DNA of 64,000 nucleotides. Source: Chloropicon primus. Taxonomy: Eukaryota > Chlorophyta > Chloropicophyceae > Chloropicales > Chloropicaceae. The position numbers and the translations under genes are program-made. The notes beneath the pieces were generated by a model. It did no database searches, had not been told where the DNA came from, and worked only from the letters and a program-made list of their open reading frames with translations. Shown here piece by piece: positions 1-9,733 of this stretch. The first letter of the stretch is position 1. Each line of letters starts with the position of its first letter. The stretch covers positions 1,302,001-1,366,000 of the forward strand of contig CP060754.1 of assembly GCA_023205875.1 (NCBI GenBank), written 5' to 3'.

Positions 1-735
1 GCGGCTTTGGCGGAGGCACTCGTCTCGGATCTCGGGCACCTCTTCGGCCCGGACGAGCCGAAACCCGTTTTTTTTGGACACGGGACGGGGTCCTGGTTCG
101 CCTTCGAGGTCGCCAGGCTGCTGGAGTCCAGGAGCGTCGTCGTCGACGACGACAACAGCGACGAGTCCGCGGGGGATCGCCTCCTCCCTCCCGTCGCCCT
201 TTTCGTGTCCTGCTTCCCCGCCCCCGACATCCCGGTCGAGGACAGGCCGTGGCCAGCGCTTTCGGGCCTCGCGAGCGAGGCGGATCTCCGGAGGCACCTC
301 GTTCAAGTTTGGGGGGTCCCGATCGAAGCGCTGAGGCCGCCGGCCCGGAAGCCCTTTCAGGAGGCTCTCCAGAGAGATTTGGGTCTCTTGGATGCCTACT
401 TGTGCGTCCCGCCGGGGAGCAGCAAGGAGGCGGGTTCTTCGCCGCCGTCGTCGCAGGAGGTGGGAGGCGGCAAAGGCACGAGCGTGGGGGTCACCAAGCT
501 GAAGTGCCCGATCAGTCTTTTCGTGAGCCGGGAAGACCCTTTTGTTGGGCCCATGACGGGATCTCCGGTGCTGATGGAAGCGTGGGGCAGGTTCACCCAA
601 GTTGGAAAGATGTCTGTGGACATCTTTTATGGTGATCACTACTATTTGTGCGATAGGAAGATGGGGAACGACGTCGGCCGGGTCCTTCTGGAGAAAGTGC
701 AGAAGATCGCTGACCTCGTCAGCTTTGAATTCTAA
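1..735 (+). CDS. Type II thioesterase-like alpha/beta hydrolase (5' end cut by window)
   Basis: The frame is already open at base 1 with no ATG, so the true start lies upstream. The product resembles the GrsT/type II thioesterases that release acyl chains from polyketide or peptide synthases. The nucleophile-elbow region FFGHGTGSWFAFEVAR lines up with the family FFGHSMGAW.AYEVAR. A distal GDHYYL resembles the catalytic-His GGHFFL motif. The middle holds a Ser/Gly-rich linker, ordinary for this GC-rich genome. The elbow serine position is glycine here, so the protein may be non-catalytic or a Ser two residues later may act. It could be the C-terminal domain of a larger synthase, because only the last 244 residues are visible. 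Family assignment is fairly firm; activity is uncertain. Confidence 0.6.
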   Translation, partial: AALAEALVSDLGHLFGPDEPKPVFFGHGTGSWFAFEVARLLESRSVVVDDDNSDESAGDRLLPPVALFVSCFPAPDIPVEDRPWPALSGLASEADLRRHLVQVWGVPIEALRPPARKPFQEALQRDLGLLDAYLCVPPGSSKEAGSSPPSSQEVGGGKGTSVGVTKLKCPISLFVSREDPFVGPMTGSPVLMEAWGRFTQVGKMSVDIFYGDHYYLCDRKMGNDVGRVLLEKVQKIADLVSFEF

Positions 736-1634
736 GTCTAACACGGAATTACAGCCCGTTGGGACAGCAGCTGCTGCTCCATCGCATCGCCCTCCTTTCC
801 TTCGGAGTCCTTCCTCCTGGACTTGCTGGGAAAACGCTCAAGAAATTTCCACAGGGAGAGAGAGACGAGAGAGAGACAGAGAGACGAGAGAGAGACAGAG
901 AGACGAGAGAGAGAGAGAGAGCAAGTCCAAGAAGTCCAAGTCCCTTCGTCTTCTTCTTGAACATTCTTCTTGGGATCCCAAGACCTGTTTAGCGCGACAC
1001 ACGATGAAGACCATGCCGAGGTATACAAGCAAGAAACAAAACAAAACTCAAAACTCAAGACACTCGGTGCCTGGGATCTGCATGAGAAATGTACAAGACC
1101 AAGACGCCCCTTCGTCTTTTGGACTTTGTTGTAGCCCTCCCTTTCCCTTTCCCTTGGTACCCTCCAATTAACGTGGTCTTGCTCTGCTCTGCTTTCCTCT
1201 AAGTAACTCCAAGGCTCCCTCCACTTTCCGTGCAGAAGGAAAGGACGAGGGCACTCCTGTCTTCCCGTCCTCTCTCAAGCCAAAGCCAAGGACAGAGACC
1301 AAGCGCTAGCTGTGTGTGCGTGGGTGGGGGCAAGGCACGACCTTGTTGGAAGGGATGAAGACAGAGAACAGGTTGACCAGCGGACCCTAAAAGAACTCAA
1401 GGGGTGGCGACGCACAACACCTGATATATCAGGTCGTGGACGGAGGAAGAGGGGAAACCCATCAACACCACAGTGAACCCAAAGGTTGGATCTTTGCAAA
1501 GATGAAGACGTGCACGCAGGGATAGAACTTGGCGAAGAGACAGAAAGGTCCCCTTGGGAGGAACGCAAAGGCGGGCGATCTAACTATTGATACGGCACAG
1601 GCACAGGTAGTACCACACTCGCTTAAGCGTCGCC
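736..1634. other. Intergenic region with purine-rich low-complexity tract
   Basis: No convincing gene is seen here. A GA-rich tract of about 70 bp lies near 854-921. The remainder should hold the 3' end of the thioesterase-like gene and the promoter/5' UTR of the channel gene at 1635. Reading frames here are low-complexity shadows. Confidence 0.6.
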
Positions 1635-3818
1635 ATGAAGGACGGAGGACGTCAGAAGATCGTGTCGCCCCGCATCAGCGTCATGAAGGGGATGCAAGGG
1701 CAGCAAATGAAGGAGCTGGGGAGGCGCCAGTCCGCCTTCACGCTGGAATACAGGCAGCTGAGGACGGAAGCCGACGAGCACGTGTTCAAGACTGCCCTGA
1801 ACAAAGTAAAGAAGCTCTTCACCGGGAACAAGATTGGTGTGAACGACAAACACATTGTGGAGGAGGAGGACCTTCCTGCTCCGAGGCGCAACAGGCCCCG
1901 GTCGATGTCCGTCCAAGAGGACCTCCTTTCCGATAAGCTGAACCAGCCAACCTTTATGTTCAACCCCATTGGGCACACCAAGATGGCGTGGGACGCTTTT
2001 GTCATGTTCTTCGTGATTTGGAACTGCTGCTCTGTGCCCTACCACACTGCGCTTCAGCCGCGGTACAATTGCACGGAGGAGGAGCTCAAGAACGTGGAGT
2101 ACACGGACTGCTACCCGAAAACAAGTCAGAACTTTGACGTCCTTGTCTACATTGTATTCTGGCTGGACTTGTTCGTCCAGTCAAGGACGGGCTACGTGAA
2201 CGATCAGCAGCATATAGTGCTGAATTTCAAGCAAGCGTTTCGCCACTACCTGTGCGGCTGGTTCCTGATCGATTTCGCGTCCGCCATACCTTTCGACTAC
2301 ATAGCGGCATCCAAATCGGAGACCGGCTTCATCGAGATCCGCTTGTTGCAGATGCTCAAGCTCTTCAAGGTGGCGCCGCTCACAAAGGGTCTGGACAAGA
2401 CCCCGCAGGCGAACATCTTCCGCCTTGTCAGAGTCATCCTCGGCCTGATGATGCTCGGGCACTGGATCGGTTGCATGTACTTCTACCTTGGAATGCACCA
2501 GCTCACGTACTACGAGAACGAGGGCTGCAACGACAACACGGGGTGCCCTTGGATCAAGCAATACAACATGACGACGGCAAACCTTTATACGCAGTACTCG
2601 TCTTCCCTCTACTGGGGGATGACCATGCTTACGTCCGTGGAGTTCGGATACGTGTCGCCCCACACGAACGTCGAAAAGTTCTTCGCATGGTTTTGCCAGC
2701 TCCTGGGAGCCATTATCACTGCCATCATCTTCGGAGAGGTCGTCACGGCAGTCCAGGACTTTGAGGGGTCCAACTCCAGGTACAGGAACGTGATGGGTCG
2801 GACCAACCAGTTTCTCAAGTTTTATAACTTGCCCAAAGATTTGGCGAAGAGGGTGAGAAACAACATGGAGTACGGCTGGACCCTGCACAGTGGTATGGAC
2901 CAGCACGAGCTTCTCCAAGTCCTTCCGGATTCTTTGAGGACGGAGGTGCTCATGCACGTGCAAAGGAACGTGATACAGACGTGCACCATGTTCAAAGAGT
3001 GCGACAAGGCTTTCATCAAGGCGATGTGCCTGAATCTGGAGCCTAACGCCTACTTGCCATACGAGGTGGTCTATGAGGAGGGGGATGCAACGCGGGACGT
3101 TTACTTTGTTTCCAGGGGCAGGTTTAAGGTGGTCACGGGAACAGGACGAGCGCTGAGTGTGCTGAGCGAGGGCGATTATTTCGGCGAGCTCTCGTACTTT
3201 GACTACACGAGAAGAAGTGCAAGTGTTGTGGCGATCACATACGGGGAGGTCTACATCATCACCTGTACGAAACTTGACGAAATTCTTGACTCCTTCCCTG
3301 AGTACGTTTCCGTGCTGAGGAGAGAAGCAGCTCAGCACGCCAGGGTGTACGACAAGGGAACATTCTACACTTCACCGGGAGTCCGCCGCAAGTCGGCGCT
3401 GAACCAGCAGCCTGCCCCCGGCGGCGGCACCGTCAAGGAAGACCCCGTGGAGGTGAAGACAAAGTCAATCACCCCGTGGCTGGAAACCCCACAATCCAGG
3501 TCTCCTCTCGGTGGGATCACCGAGGACGAGGAGATGACCGAAGAGGAACTTTCTCTTACCCCAACTGTACCTGTCACGGAAGACGACTACAGCGACGATG
3601 CCCAGAAGGACCTTCCTGGCTCGATATCCAGTCCACCCAAGAGCCCCCAAAAGAAGCAGCTCACGGACATAGAGATCCAGTACAAGACGGCGACCATGTA
3701 TTCTAGCCAACTAAAAAAGATGTATGAGCAGGCTCTCCACCAGGAGAAAATTTTGGCAGCGAACATACAAAACGTGAGGCAAAAGGAGCAGGAGAGGATG
3801 AGGGAGGAAGACATTTAG
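1635..3818 (+). CDS. Cyclic-nucleotide-gated / HCN-type six-helix cation channel
   Basis: A 727-residue plasma-membrane type ion channel. A cytosolic N-terminus (about 1-115) precedes six hydrophobic helices (S1 near 118-138). A weakly charged S4-like stretch contains IRLLQMLKLFKV. The pore segment at about 326-345 reads WGMTMLTSVEFGYVSP. After S6 come a C-linker and a cyclic-nucleotide-binding domain (about 450-560) with the phosphate-binding-cassette motif GDYFGELSYF followed by Arg-Arg-Ser-Ala. The C-terminal tail is acidic and ends in a coiled-coil-like helix. In the selectivity filter the GYG of potassium channels is replaced by EFG, so ion selectivity cannot be inferred from family. The gene is one exon; the start is the first ATG of the frame. 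Family call is strong, ligand and ion are unknown. Confidence 0.9.
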   Translation: MKDGGRQKIVSPRISVMKGMQGQQMKELGRRQSAFTLEYRQLRTEADEHVFKTALNKVKKLFTGNKIGVNDKHIVEEEDLPAPRRNRPRSMSVQEDLLSDKLNQPTFMFNPIGHTKMAWDAFVMFFVIWNCCSVPYHTALQPRYNCTEEELKNVEYTDCYPKTSQNFDVLVYIVFWLDLFVQSRTGYVNDQQHIVLNFKQAFRHYLCGWFLIDFASAIPFDYIAASKSETGFIEIRLLQMLKLFKVAPLTKGLDKTPQANIFRLVRVILGLMMLGHWIGCMYFYLGMHQLTYYENEGCNDNTGCPWIKQYNMTTANLYTQYSSSLYWGMTMLTSVEFGYVSPHTNVEKFFAWFCQLLGAIITAIIFGEVVTAVQDFEGSNSRYRNVMGRTNQFLKFYNLPKDLAKRVRNNMEYGWTLHSGMDQHELLQVLPDSLRTEVLMHVQRNVIQTCTMFKECDKAFIKAMCLNLEPNAYLPYEVVYEEGDATRDVYFVSRGRFKVVTGTGRALSVLSEGDYFGELSYFDYTRRSASVVAITYGEVYIITCTKLDEILDSFPEYVSVLRREAAQHARVYDKGTFYTSPGVRRKSALNQQPAPGGGTVKEDPVEVKTKSITPWLETPQSRSPLGGITEDEEMTEEELSLTPTVPVTEDDYSDDAQKDLPGSISSPPKSPQKKQLTDIEIQYKTATMYSSQLKKMYEQALHQEKILAANIQNVRQKEQERMREEDI

Positions 3819-3909
3819 ATGAGCAAGGTTCACTGAGAATTTTATGAAACTTTTGTTAAAAAAAAACTTTCAAAAATAGAGAAAACAGCCTAACCCCCAA
3901 GGCTCGCCC

Positions 3910-4520
3910 CTACCGCGTCCTGTTCTTCGATACCTTCATCCTCTTCTTGCTTCCCTTCCTCGCTTGGGCCTCTGGAGCTTGCTCCTCGGCCTCCACGCCC
4001 CTGTTGCTCGCCTGAGAGAACAAGTAGTCCTTGATCGCAAGGGCTATGAGATAGGAAACGTACAGCGGGATCTGAAATCGATGGCAGTGCGCGGATGTCA
4101 GTACAAGGAAAGGGCGACGGGCTCTTGTTCGGAGGGACTCACCAGACCAAAGATCGCGATTCCCCACTTCATGGACAGCACCGTGAAGAAGTTGCATCCT
4201 CCGATCAGAAATATCAGGTCCTGCAAGTTCTCGATCCACCACGCAGGAGCACGGGTTCCAGTCCTCAGATTCACGGGCAGGAGGGACGTCCCGTTGCCGG
4301 CCACCGTCCCGAGAAACGACAGAGAGAACCATGCCAACAGATTGATGATCGAGAGGAACACCCATCCTTTGGGGGTGTGCATTTCCATAGGTTTCGCCGT
4401 TCGAGTGACTGCAACCGTGCCCACGAAGTGAGCGAACTCGGAGGACACAATCACCTTCCGGAGCAAGGCAAGCCTCGCCCCGTTCTCCTTCGCGAGCTTC
4501 TTCGCAGAACCACCAGCCAT
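3910..4520 (-). CDS. TMEM208 / SND2-like ER membrane targeting protein (two exons)
   Basis: Exon 1 is 4143-4520 and exon 2 is 3910-4071. The 71-bp intron has GTGAGT at its 5' end and TTTCAG at its 3' end, and the phase is preserved. The 179-residue product has a Lys-rich start (MAGGSAKKLAKEN), several hydrophobic helices, a conserved NLQDLIFLIGGCNFF region and a basic C-terminus ending MKVSKNRTR. This matches TMEM208/Snd2 in length, topology and basic tail. Known members work in the SRP-independent (SND) route of ER membrane-protein insertion. A longer open frame upstream of 4520 looks like 5' UTR. TPST ends only 140 bp upstream on the same strand. Confidence 0.75.
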
Positions 4521-4660
4521 CCTCCTCCAAGCCAAAAAAGCAGGTTTCGATGACGAAATTAAGAAAGGAGCTGGCGGAAGGAAGGAGCGTGTGATTGGCG
4601 CTGCGTTGCACATCATTGCGAGCAAAGACAAAAAGAAAAGAAAAGGAGAAAGGCTTCGCT

Positions 4661-6451
4661 TCATTCAACTCGAGTGTCGATTACTGATTTGCAGGTCGCG
4701 TCTTCCTCTCCCCGTGCATGCATGTACAGCGCCCTGTCCAGCACGTTCGCCTTTTCGATGTAATCGATGACTTCCTCGTCGATGAGGTGCCTTTTGTACA
4801 CGATCTGGCGGCCGTACTCATCCTGGACCTTTTGCAGGAACTTGATCTTGTGCTTCATCTCCTTCTTCGACCTGGCCCGGTCAATGCATTGATCGTAGAC
4901 CATTTTCACCGTCGCCTTGTCTGGCGGCATGCCGTACTCGTCAGAGAGCCACGCCTCTTCCGCCTTGATGGGCTCGCCGGCCTTCCGCAACTCCTCCATG
5001 AGCCTCTCCTCCTCCCTTTCGATGTCCCTCAACTCCTTCACTGCGAGATCGTCAGAGCTGTCCTCGCTTGCCCGACGATTTTGCTGCTCGAGCTTTGAGG
5101 CAAGCAAGGACTCGAGGTCATCCTCCAGTTCCACCAGCCTCTCCCTCCTTTCCTCCTCCTTCTTTTGCACGGCCACCCTGAGATTCTCCACCCACCTTTC
5201 CCCGTTCTTGTAGGCCAGCTGATTGAAGTCCCAGCCCCCCGCCTCCAGCAACCCGGCGATCGAGGCGTCGAGGTCCTCGAAGAGGCTGACGTGCCACATC
5301 CCGTCAAGCACGCCCTTTGCCCTGTCCAGGATTGCCTCGCCAAAGGCGTAGTCGCCCTCAAAACTGGTGTCCATCGCGCAACCCCGAAGCTCCTTGGAAA
5401 GCCCGTGCTCCCTCGAGATGTTGGTGATGCCAAGGACCTGGTACACCTGGTTGTTGTGGATCACGTGGTGGACTTCCGGCAGCCTCACGAACTCCGACAG
5501 GGGCATCACCAAGGGGTTGTCGTAGGGGTCCAAATCCGGAAGCACGTTGGCCCCAGGAGGCGGGGCCCCCGCGGTCTCGTTCGAGACTCTGTTGTAGTAC
5601 ACAATGTCCTTGCTGGTGGCGTTGTACTGCACCGACCAAGCGTGCGCCCCGTCCTCGGAATCGACCAAGAGCTTCTCCCTCTCCCTCGTCTTCTGCTTCC
5701 TTCTCCTCATGTCCTCCTCAACGATGGGGATGAGCTCGATCCAAGGCCAGACGTCGTCCGTCGACGTCCTCCTCCCGTCCGTCTTCTTCGGCTTGTACAG
5801 GTACCGGGACGCCGTGCGGACTGTGAACTCGTAGGCGCTCAGCGCGCGGTCAACTGGGTCCCTAAGCTGGGTGAACACGGCCAAGTTCTGCCCGTCGTCC
5901 TGCCCGAAGGGTCGAATTGTCTCCAGGACGGAGAGGTCGTCGTGGGTCCCCTGAAAGCTGCACCTGTGGCCCACCGGATCGAGGGCCCCGACATCGATGG
6001 GGTTGTGCCTGACGTCGGAGGCCCCCGCGGAAGCGGCGGCGTCACCCTGCCCGTCCTGCCTCCACCTCACCGACCTCGTGCGGCTCCCGCTCTTCCCCTC
6101 GCCGTACGAGCTGAGGCACCTCTGGTAGGGCGGGAAGATCCCCTTCATGAGGCAGAAGTTCAGCGTCCTTCCCGCAACCCGAGGGATATGCAGGAAGAAG
6201 TAAAAGTTCGGGTTCGGCGGAGGAGGGGAAGAAGGTTCCCCCCGCTCCACCAGCCTCCCCTCGGCAAAGTTCGGGAGGTCGTCCAACCGCTTCAGACACT
6301 CCTCCGTTGTAGTCGTTGTCCCCTCCGTCGTCCCAACCACCAGCACCAGGAAGAAAACCGCCGCTGCTGCGACGAGACGGGACGAGACGAGGGGGCGAGA
6401 GGACGAGGCGAGAAGACGAGAGGCCTTCCTCCCCATGGCGACGCACCCCAT
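4661..6451 (-). CDS. TPST: Plant-type tyrosylprotein sulfotransferase (heparan-sulfate sulfotransferase fold)
   Basis: This 596-residue, single-exon gene has an N-terminal hydrophobic anchor/signal (about 26-40). A 5'-phosphosulfate-like motif FFLHIPRVAGRTLNFCLMK follows, and then the 3'-phosphate-binding motif QLRDPVDRALSAYEF. Further blocks (DVWPWIELIP, HVIHNNQVYQVLGIT, RAKGVLDGMWHVSL) track Arabidopsis TPST rather than animal TPSTs. The enzyme class transfers sulfate from PAPS to tyrosines of secreted peptides in the Golgi. An acidic/charged coiled-coil segment (about 405-480) rich in Glu and Arg is inserted before the C-terminal block. Heparan-type carbohydrate sulfotransferase is the alternative reading. 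The substrate is unknown. Confidence 0.8.
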   Translation of the reverse strand: MGCVAMGRKASRLLASSSRPLVSSRLVAAAAVFFLVLVVGTTEGTTTTTEECLKRLDDLPNFAEGRLVERGEPSSPPPPNPNFYFFLHIPRVAGRTLNFCLMKGIFPPYQRCLSSYGEGKSGSRTRSVRWRQDGQGDAAASAGASDVRHNPIDVGALDPVGHRCSFQGTHDDLSVLETIRPFGQDDGQNLAVFTQLRDPVDRALSAYEFTVRTASRYLYKPKKTDGRRTSTDDVWPWIELIPIVEEDMRRRKQKTREREKLLVDSEDGAHAWSVQYNATSKDIVYYNRVSNETAGAPPPGANVLPDLDPYDNPLVMPLSEFVRLPEVHHVIHNNQVYQVLGITNISREHGLSKELRGCAMDTSFEGDYAFGEAILDRAKGVLDGMWHVSLFEDLDASIAGLLEAGGWDFNQLAYKNGERWVENLRVAVQKKEEERRERLVELEDDLESLLASKLEQQNRRASEDSSDDLAVKELRDIEREEERLMEELRKAGEPIKAEEAWLSDEYGMPPDKATVKMVYDQCIDRARSKKEMKHKIKFLQKVQDEYGRQIVYKRHLIDEEVIDYIEKANVLDRALYMHARGEEDATCKSVIDTRVE

Positions 6452-6938
6452 TCTAAGCCAGGAGTGGTAGTAGTAGCAGCCCTCTCCGACTTGCGAGGTG
6501 GTACCGGCGCAACGATCTTATTGATCTCACCGCCGGCGTCGTCCTTCTTCCCCTCCACTTCGTCTCCAACACCTCCCGAGCCTCCCCTCGCGCTCGTTCT
6601 CCCCCTCCCCCTCCCTCCTCCCTCTGTCGATCCCCCCAAACCTCTTTCGCGTCCTCAAATCCTCACCACCGGGTCGAATCCTTCAACGAAGGGCTCTTTG
6701 GAAAGAGAAAGACTCCAATCTTCCGCCCGTGTCCCGCTCCCTTTCCCCGCCTCTCTCCCGAGCCTCCCCTCGCGCTCGTTCTCCCCCTCTCCCTCGAGCG
6801 TTAGAGTTCTCCCGTCGCTCGAGAGCTTGTGGAGAGAGAGAGAGAGGAGCGTCGGCGTCGGCGGAAGAGAGAGAAAGAAGGAGCGAAGGAGCTTTGGAGA
6901 CGGTAGGGAGGGGAGACAGTAGAGAGAGAGAGAGAGAG
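6452..6938. promoter_or_regulatory. Shared divergent promoter region, TPST / mitochondrial ACP
   Basis: A 487-bp interval lies between two genes pointing away from each other, so both promoters must lie here. It is CT-rich on the + strand and ends in a GA-repeat 5' UTR (about 6831-6938) running right up to the ACP start codon. No TATA-like element is obvious. Confidence 0.5.
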
Positions 6939-7337
6939 ATGGCGTTGAGGTCGATAGCTGGTGCGGTGTCGCAGGCGGTGACGCGGACTATGGGTGTGAA
7001 GGAGCTCGGAACGGTGGGAGCATTCAGAACGCTAGGTCAAACGAACTTGAACTTGTTTGGAACGCGGTTCTACGGCGACGCTGCCTTGTCCAAGGACGAG
7101 GTGACCGCCCGCGTCCTCGACGTCGTGAAGAACATGGAGAAGGTGGACCCGGCCAAGGTGAACGCCGAGTCTTGCGACTTCACCAAGGACTTGGGCTTGG
7201 ACTCCCTCGACACCGTGGAGGTTGTCATGGCTTTCGAGGAGGAGTTCCAGCTCGAGATCCCGGACGAGGAGGCCGACAAGATCGCTTCCTGCCAGCAGGC
7301 GATCGAGTACATCACCAAGCACCCCATGGCCAAGTAA
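6939..7337 (+). CDS. Mitochondrial acyl carrier protein
   Basis: A 132-residue protein. Residues 1 to about 45 are a Ser/Arg/Ala-rich presequence lacking acids. The ACP four-helix domain follows, with the phosphopantetheine site [20 protein letters not shown] and the IPDEEADKI helix typical of mitochondrial ACP (NDUFAB1/ACPM). Its roles are octanoyl/lipoyl precursor synthesis and membership of respiratory complex I and Fe-S assembly. A plastid ACP is less likely because the sequence after the pantetheine site is of the mitochondrial type. The start ATG sits directly after a GA repeat and is the first one with a sensible presequence. Confidence 0.9.
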   Translation: MALRSIAGAVSQAVTRTMGVKELGTVGAFRTLGQTNLNLFGTRFYGDAALSKDEVTARVLDVVKNMEKVDPAKVNAESCDFTKDLGLDSLDTVEVVMAFEEEFQLEIPDEEADKIASCQQAIEYITKHPMAK

Positions 7338-7498
7338 AGGGAAAATTATGATGATGATTCATTAAAAATACACACTTTGGCTTGGCTTGGCTTTGTGGCT
7401 GGCTCGGCGAACGATTAATAGAGAAGATTTTTAAGACAACACAGTTGGCTCCCACCGTCTGCATGTAGGAGCTGGTGGGTGCGGCTCCCCCCCGTGCC

Positions 7499-9733
7499 TC
7501 AGGTCGCCGTGAGCTCCACCTCTTCCAGGGCGGCCTTCCTCTTGGTGAGGTCGAGCTTGTGGAGCAGTATCACGACCTTCCTCGCTCGGGCGGACTCGTC
7601 CGGGGACTCCTCCACCTCCAGGAACTCGAGTGGGGCCTCCTGCATGCAGAACACAAAGGCCAGGGGAGCCCCGCCCCCGATGATGCTCCTGGGGCTGAGC
7701 ACCAGCAGCTCCCCGTCCACCCACTTTGGGTCCGCGTAGCCGTCCCTGGCGGTCTGGCCTCGGCCCCTGTAGAGGTGCTGCACCGCGAGCTCTTCCGGGT
7801 ACCGGTACTGGTTGTGGTACTGCCAGGAGGACCTCCCGGTGGAGAAGGACACCCTGTTCTGCCTGGAGATGTTGGCCTTGAAGCTGACTTTCCCCGCAGG
7901 AACGTTGGAGTCGCCCGTGATTTTCGTCGCCACGACGTGCTCCTGGAACGTCCCGTCGTCCGCGGGAAGCATCTCCCTCCTCAGGCTCAGCAGCTCCGTC
8001 CCGTGGACGCCGTAATTCCCAAAGTAGATCCCCTCGAAAGGGTCGTTCCAGTGGGACCCGTCGATGTTCAGGCGGTCATAGGACACCACGAGCTGGTCTT
8101 CGCCGACGTTGCCGCTCTTGCTGTCCTCCGATAATTCCCGTCGTTTTTGATCCAGTTCGTTCAGCATATCCAGCGTGAGGACTGCGCTGACTGAGTCCTC
8201 GGTCGTCTTCTTCGAGTCATCAGCCTTCTCGTTGTCGGGGTAGATGGCGGACAGGGGGGTGGAGCCGTCCTTCGCCTTGTCCTTGGCATCCCGCACGAGC
8301 TCCTTGAGGGCGACCAGGAGCTCGTTGTACGCCCCCGACTTGGACTGCTGCAGGACGCTGATGTCGCGGAGGCCGTCCTTTGATTCTTCGGAGAACTCGA
8401 TCCGGGGGTGCTGCCAGACGATCTCAAATTTGTTCAGATCGTCCCCGCACACCAGCTCCGCGGGCCTGGGCTCCTCCTCCATCGAGTCAAGCCCGAAGGA
8501 GCTCGTGTCGACGAGCTCAAAGTCCTCCGGGTCGTAATCCCCCCGGGAGAAGAGGTCGGCCAGCTCCCCGTCCATACGAGTGGAGGCGTCGAACGCCTCC
8601 CTCTGCCACTCAAAGTCGCCAAAGTCCAAGTCCGACGACGACGACGACGGCTGCGGCGGCGGCGGCGAGGAGGAGGAGGAGAGCGAGGACGGCGGAGAGG
8701 AGGAGGAGAACTTGTGGAGGAGTTCCTGTAGCTCGTCCGGCACCCCCAACTCGTCGCCGTCGTCGCCCAGCATCAAGTCGTACTGATTCTCGCCCGCCAG
8801 CAGAGAGTACGTCACTGCCATCTGCTTGTACTCGCCGCCGACGTTCTTCAGGTACAGCTCCCAGAGCCTCTCCCCGGGCTCCGCCCAGGAGGAGGAGGGC
8901 CCCAGCATCCCGTCCAGCGGAGGCGACGAGGAGGAGGAGGAGGAGGTGGTGGTGGTTTTGGTGGTGCCGCCCCTCTTCCAGCGCTTCCTACCCCCCGTGG
9001 AAGAGGGGGAGGAAGAAGAAGAGGAAGAGGAAGACGACAGCGGAGAGTAGCCCTCGTCCTTGGTGGAGTAGTACATCTGGGCAAGGTCCGAGCCGCTGTA
9101 GCCCCTCGCGGAGAGGGACGAGAACCGAGGCTCCACGAGAACGACGTGTCCGTAAGGGTCGAGGACGTCTTGGTGGACGGACAAGTCGCCCTCCCCCTCC
9201 TTCCCGGGCCCCAGCCTCTCCTCGCACCTCCCCACCCACCAGCCCTGGAACCGGGTCCCGGCCTCGTCCCTCAGCCCCGCCGCTCTCGAAAAGTCCTCGC
9301 GACGGAGGCAAGCCTCCAGCTCCTGCAGAGCCTGCTCCACGGCGTCCGGCGTCTCCTCCAGCACGGCCCTGAGCTTGTCCTTGAGAGCAAGGGCCTCCTC
9401 GTACTCCTCTTCCCTCACCCGCTGCCGGAGGAGCTGAGAGAGGTGGAGAGCCTGCGAGGAGGCGCTCCTGCACTTGGCGATGTACTCCACCCACTCGTCC
9501 CAGTCCGGCGGATAGAGCGACGACGAGGTGGTGGCGGTAGTGGCGGCGGTGGCGGTGGTGGCCGACGCCACGAGGAGCACCAGCGCTTGCTGTCGCTTAC
9601 TACTACTACTACTCCTACGACGACGACGACGACAACGACGACTCGAGGGCGGAGGCGGCTTTAGTGCACCGCATTGCGGCAAAGCGACGACGCGCTCCGC
9701 CCTCGCGACGAGTTCCGCCCTCGCGGCGGCCAT
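7499..9733 (-). CDS. EXECUTER-like plastid singlet-oxygen signalling protein
   Basis: I chose ATG 9733, giving MAAARAELVARAERVV and a serine-rich, transit-like start; an ATG 57 bp upstream gives a less plausible leader. Residues about 75-140 contain UVR-type helices (LSQLLRQRVREEEYEEALALK and a second copy). These are followed by a DPYGHVVLVEPRFSSLSARGY block. The C-terminal 200 residues match the DUF3506 half of EXECUTER1/2: DPFEGIYFGNYGVHGTE, ATKITGDSNVPAGKVSFKA and DPKWVDGELLVL. In plants EX1/EX2 sit at thylakoid grana margins and relay singlet-oxygen stress to the nucleus. Several Ser- and Glu-rich low-complexity linkers enlarge the protein to 744 residues. The overall domain order supports orthology. 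Confidence 0.85.
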   Translation of the reverse strand: MAAARAELVARAERVVALPQCGALKPPPPSSRRCRRRRRRSSSSSKRQQALVLLVASATTATAATTATTSSSLYPPDWDEWVEYIAKCRSASSQALHLSQLLRQRVREEEYEEALALKDKLRAVLEETPDAVEQALQELEACLRREDFSRAAGLRDEAGTRFQGWWVGRCEERLGPGKEGEGDLSVHQDVLDPYGHVVLVEPRFSSLSARGYSGSDLAQMYYSTKDEGYSPLSSSSSSSSSSPSSTGGRKRWKRGGTTKTTTTSSSSSSSPPLDGMLGPSSSWAEPGERLWELYLKNVGGEYKQMAVTYSLLAGENQYDLMLGDDGDELGVPDELQELLHKFSSSSPPSSLSSSSSPPPPQPSSSSSDLDFGDFEWQREAFDASTRMDGELADLFSRGDYDPEDFELVDTSSFGLDSMEEEPRPAELVCGDDLNKFEIVWQHPRIEFSEESKDGLRDISVLQQSKSGAYNELLVALKELVRDAKDKAKDGSTPLSAIYPDNEKADDSKKTTEDSVSAVLTLDMLNELDQKRRELSEDSKSGNVGEDQLVVSYDRLNIDGSHWNDPFEGIYFGNYGVHGTELLSLRREMLPADDGTFQEHVVATKITGDSNVPAGKVSFKANISRQNRVSFSTGRSSWQYHNQYRYPEELAVQHLYRGRGQTARDGYADPKWVDGELLVLSPRSIIGGGAPLAFVFCMQEAPLEFLEVEESPDESARARKVVILLHKLDLTKRKAALEEVELTAT

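Noticed and set aside
5165-6922. 585-residue + strand frame over TPST
   Set aside because: Proline/arginine/valine-rich shadow with no family likeness; TPST motifs lie on the minus strand.
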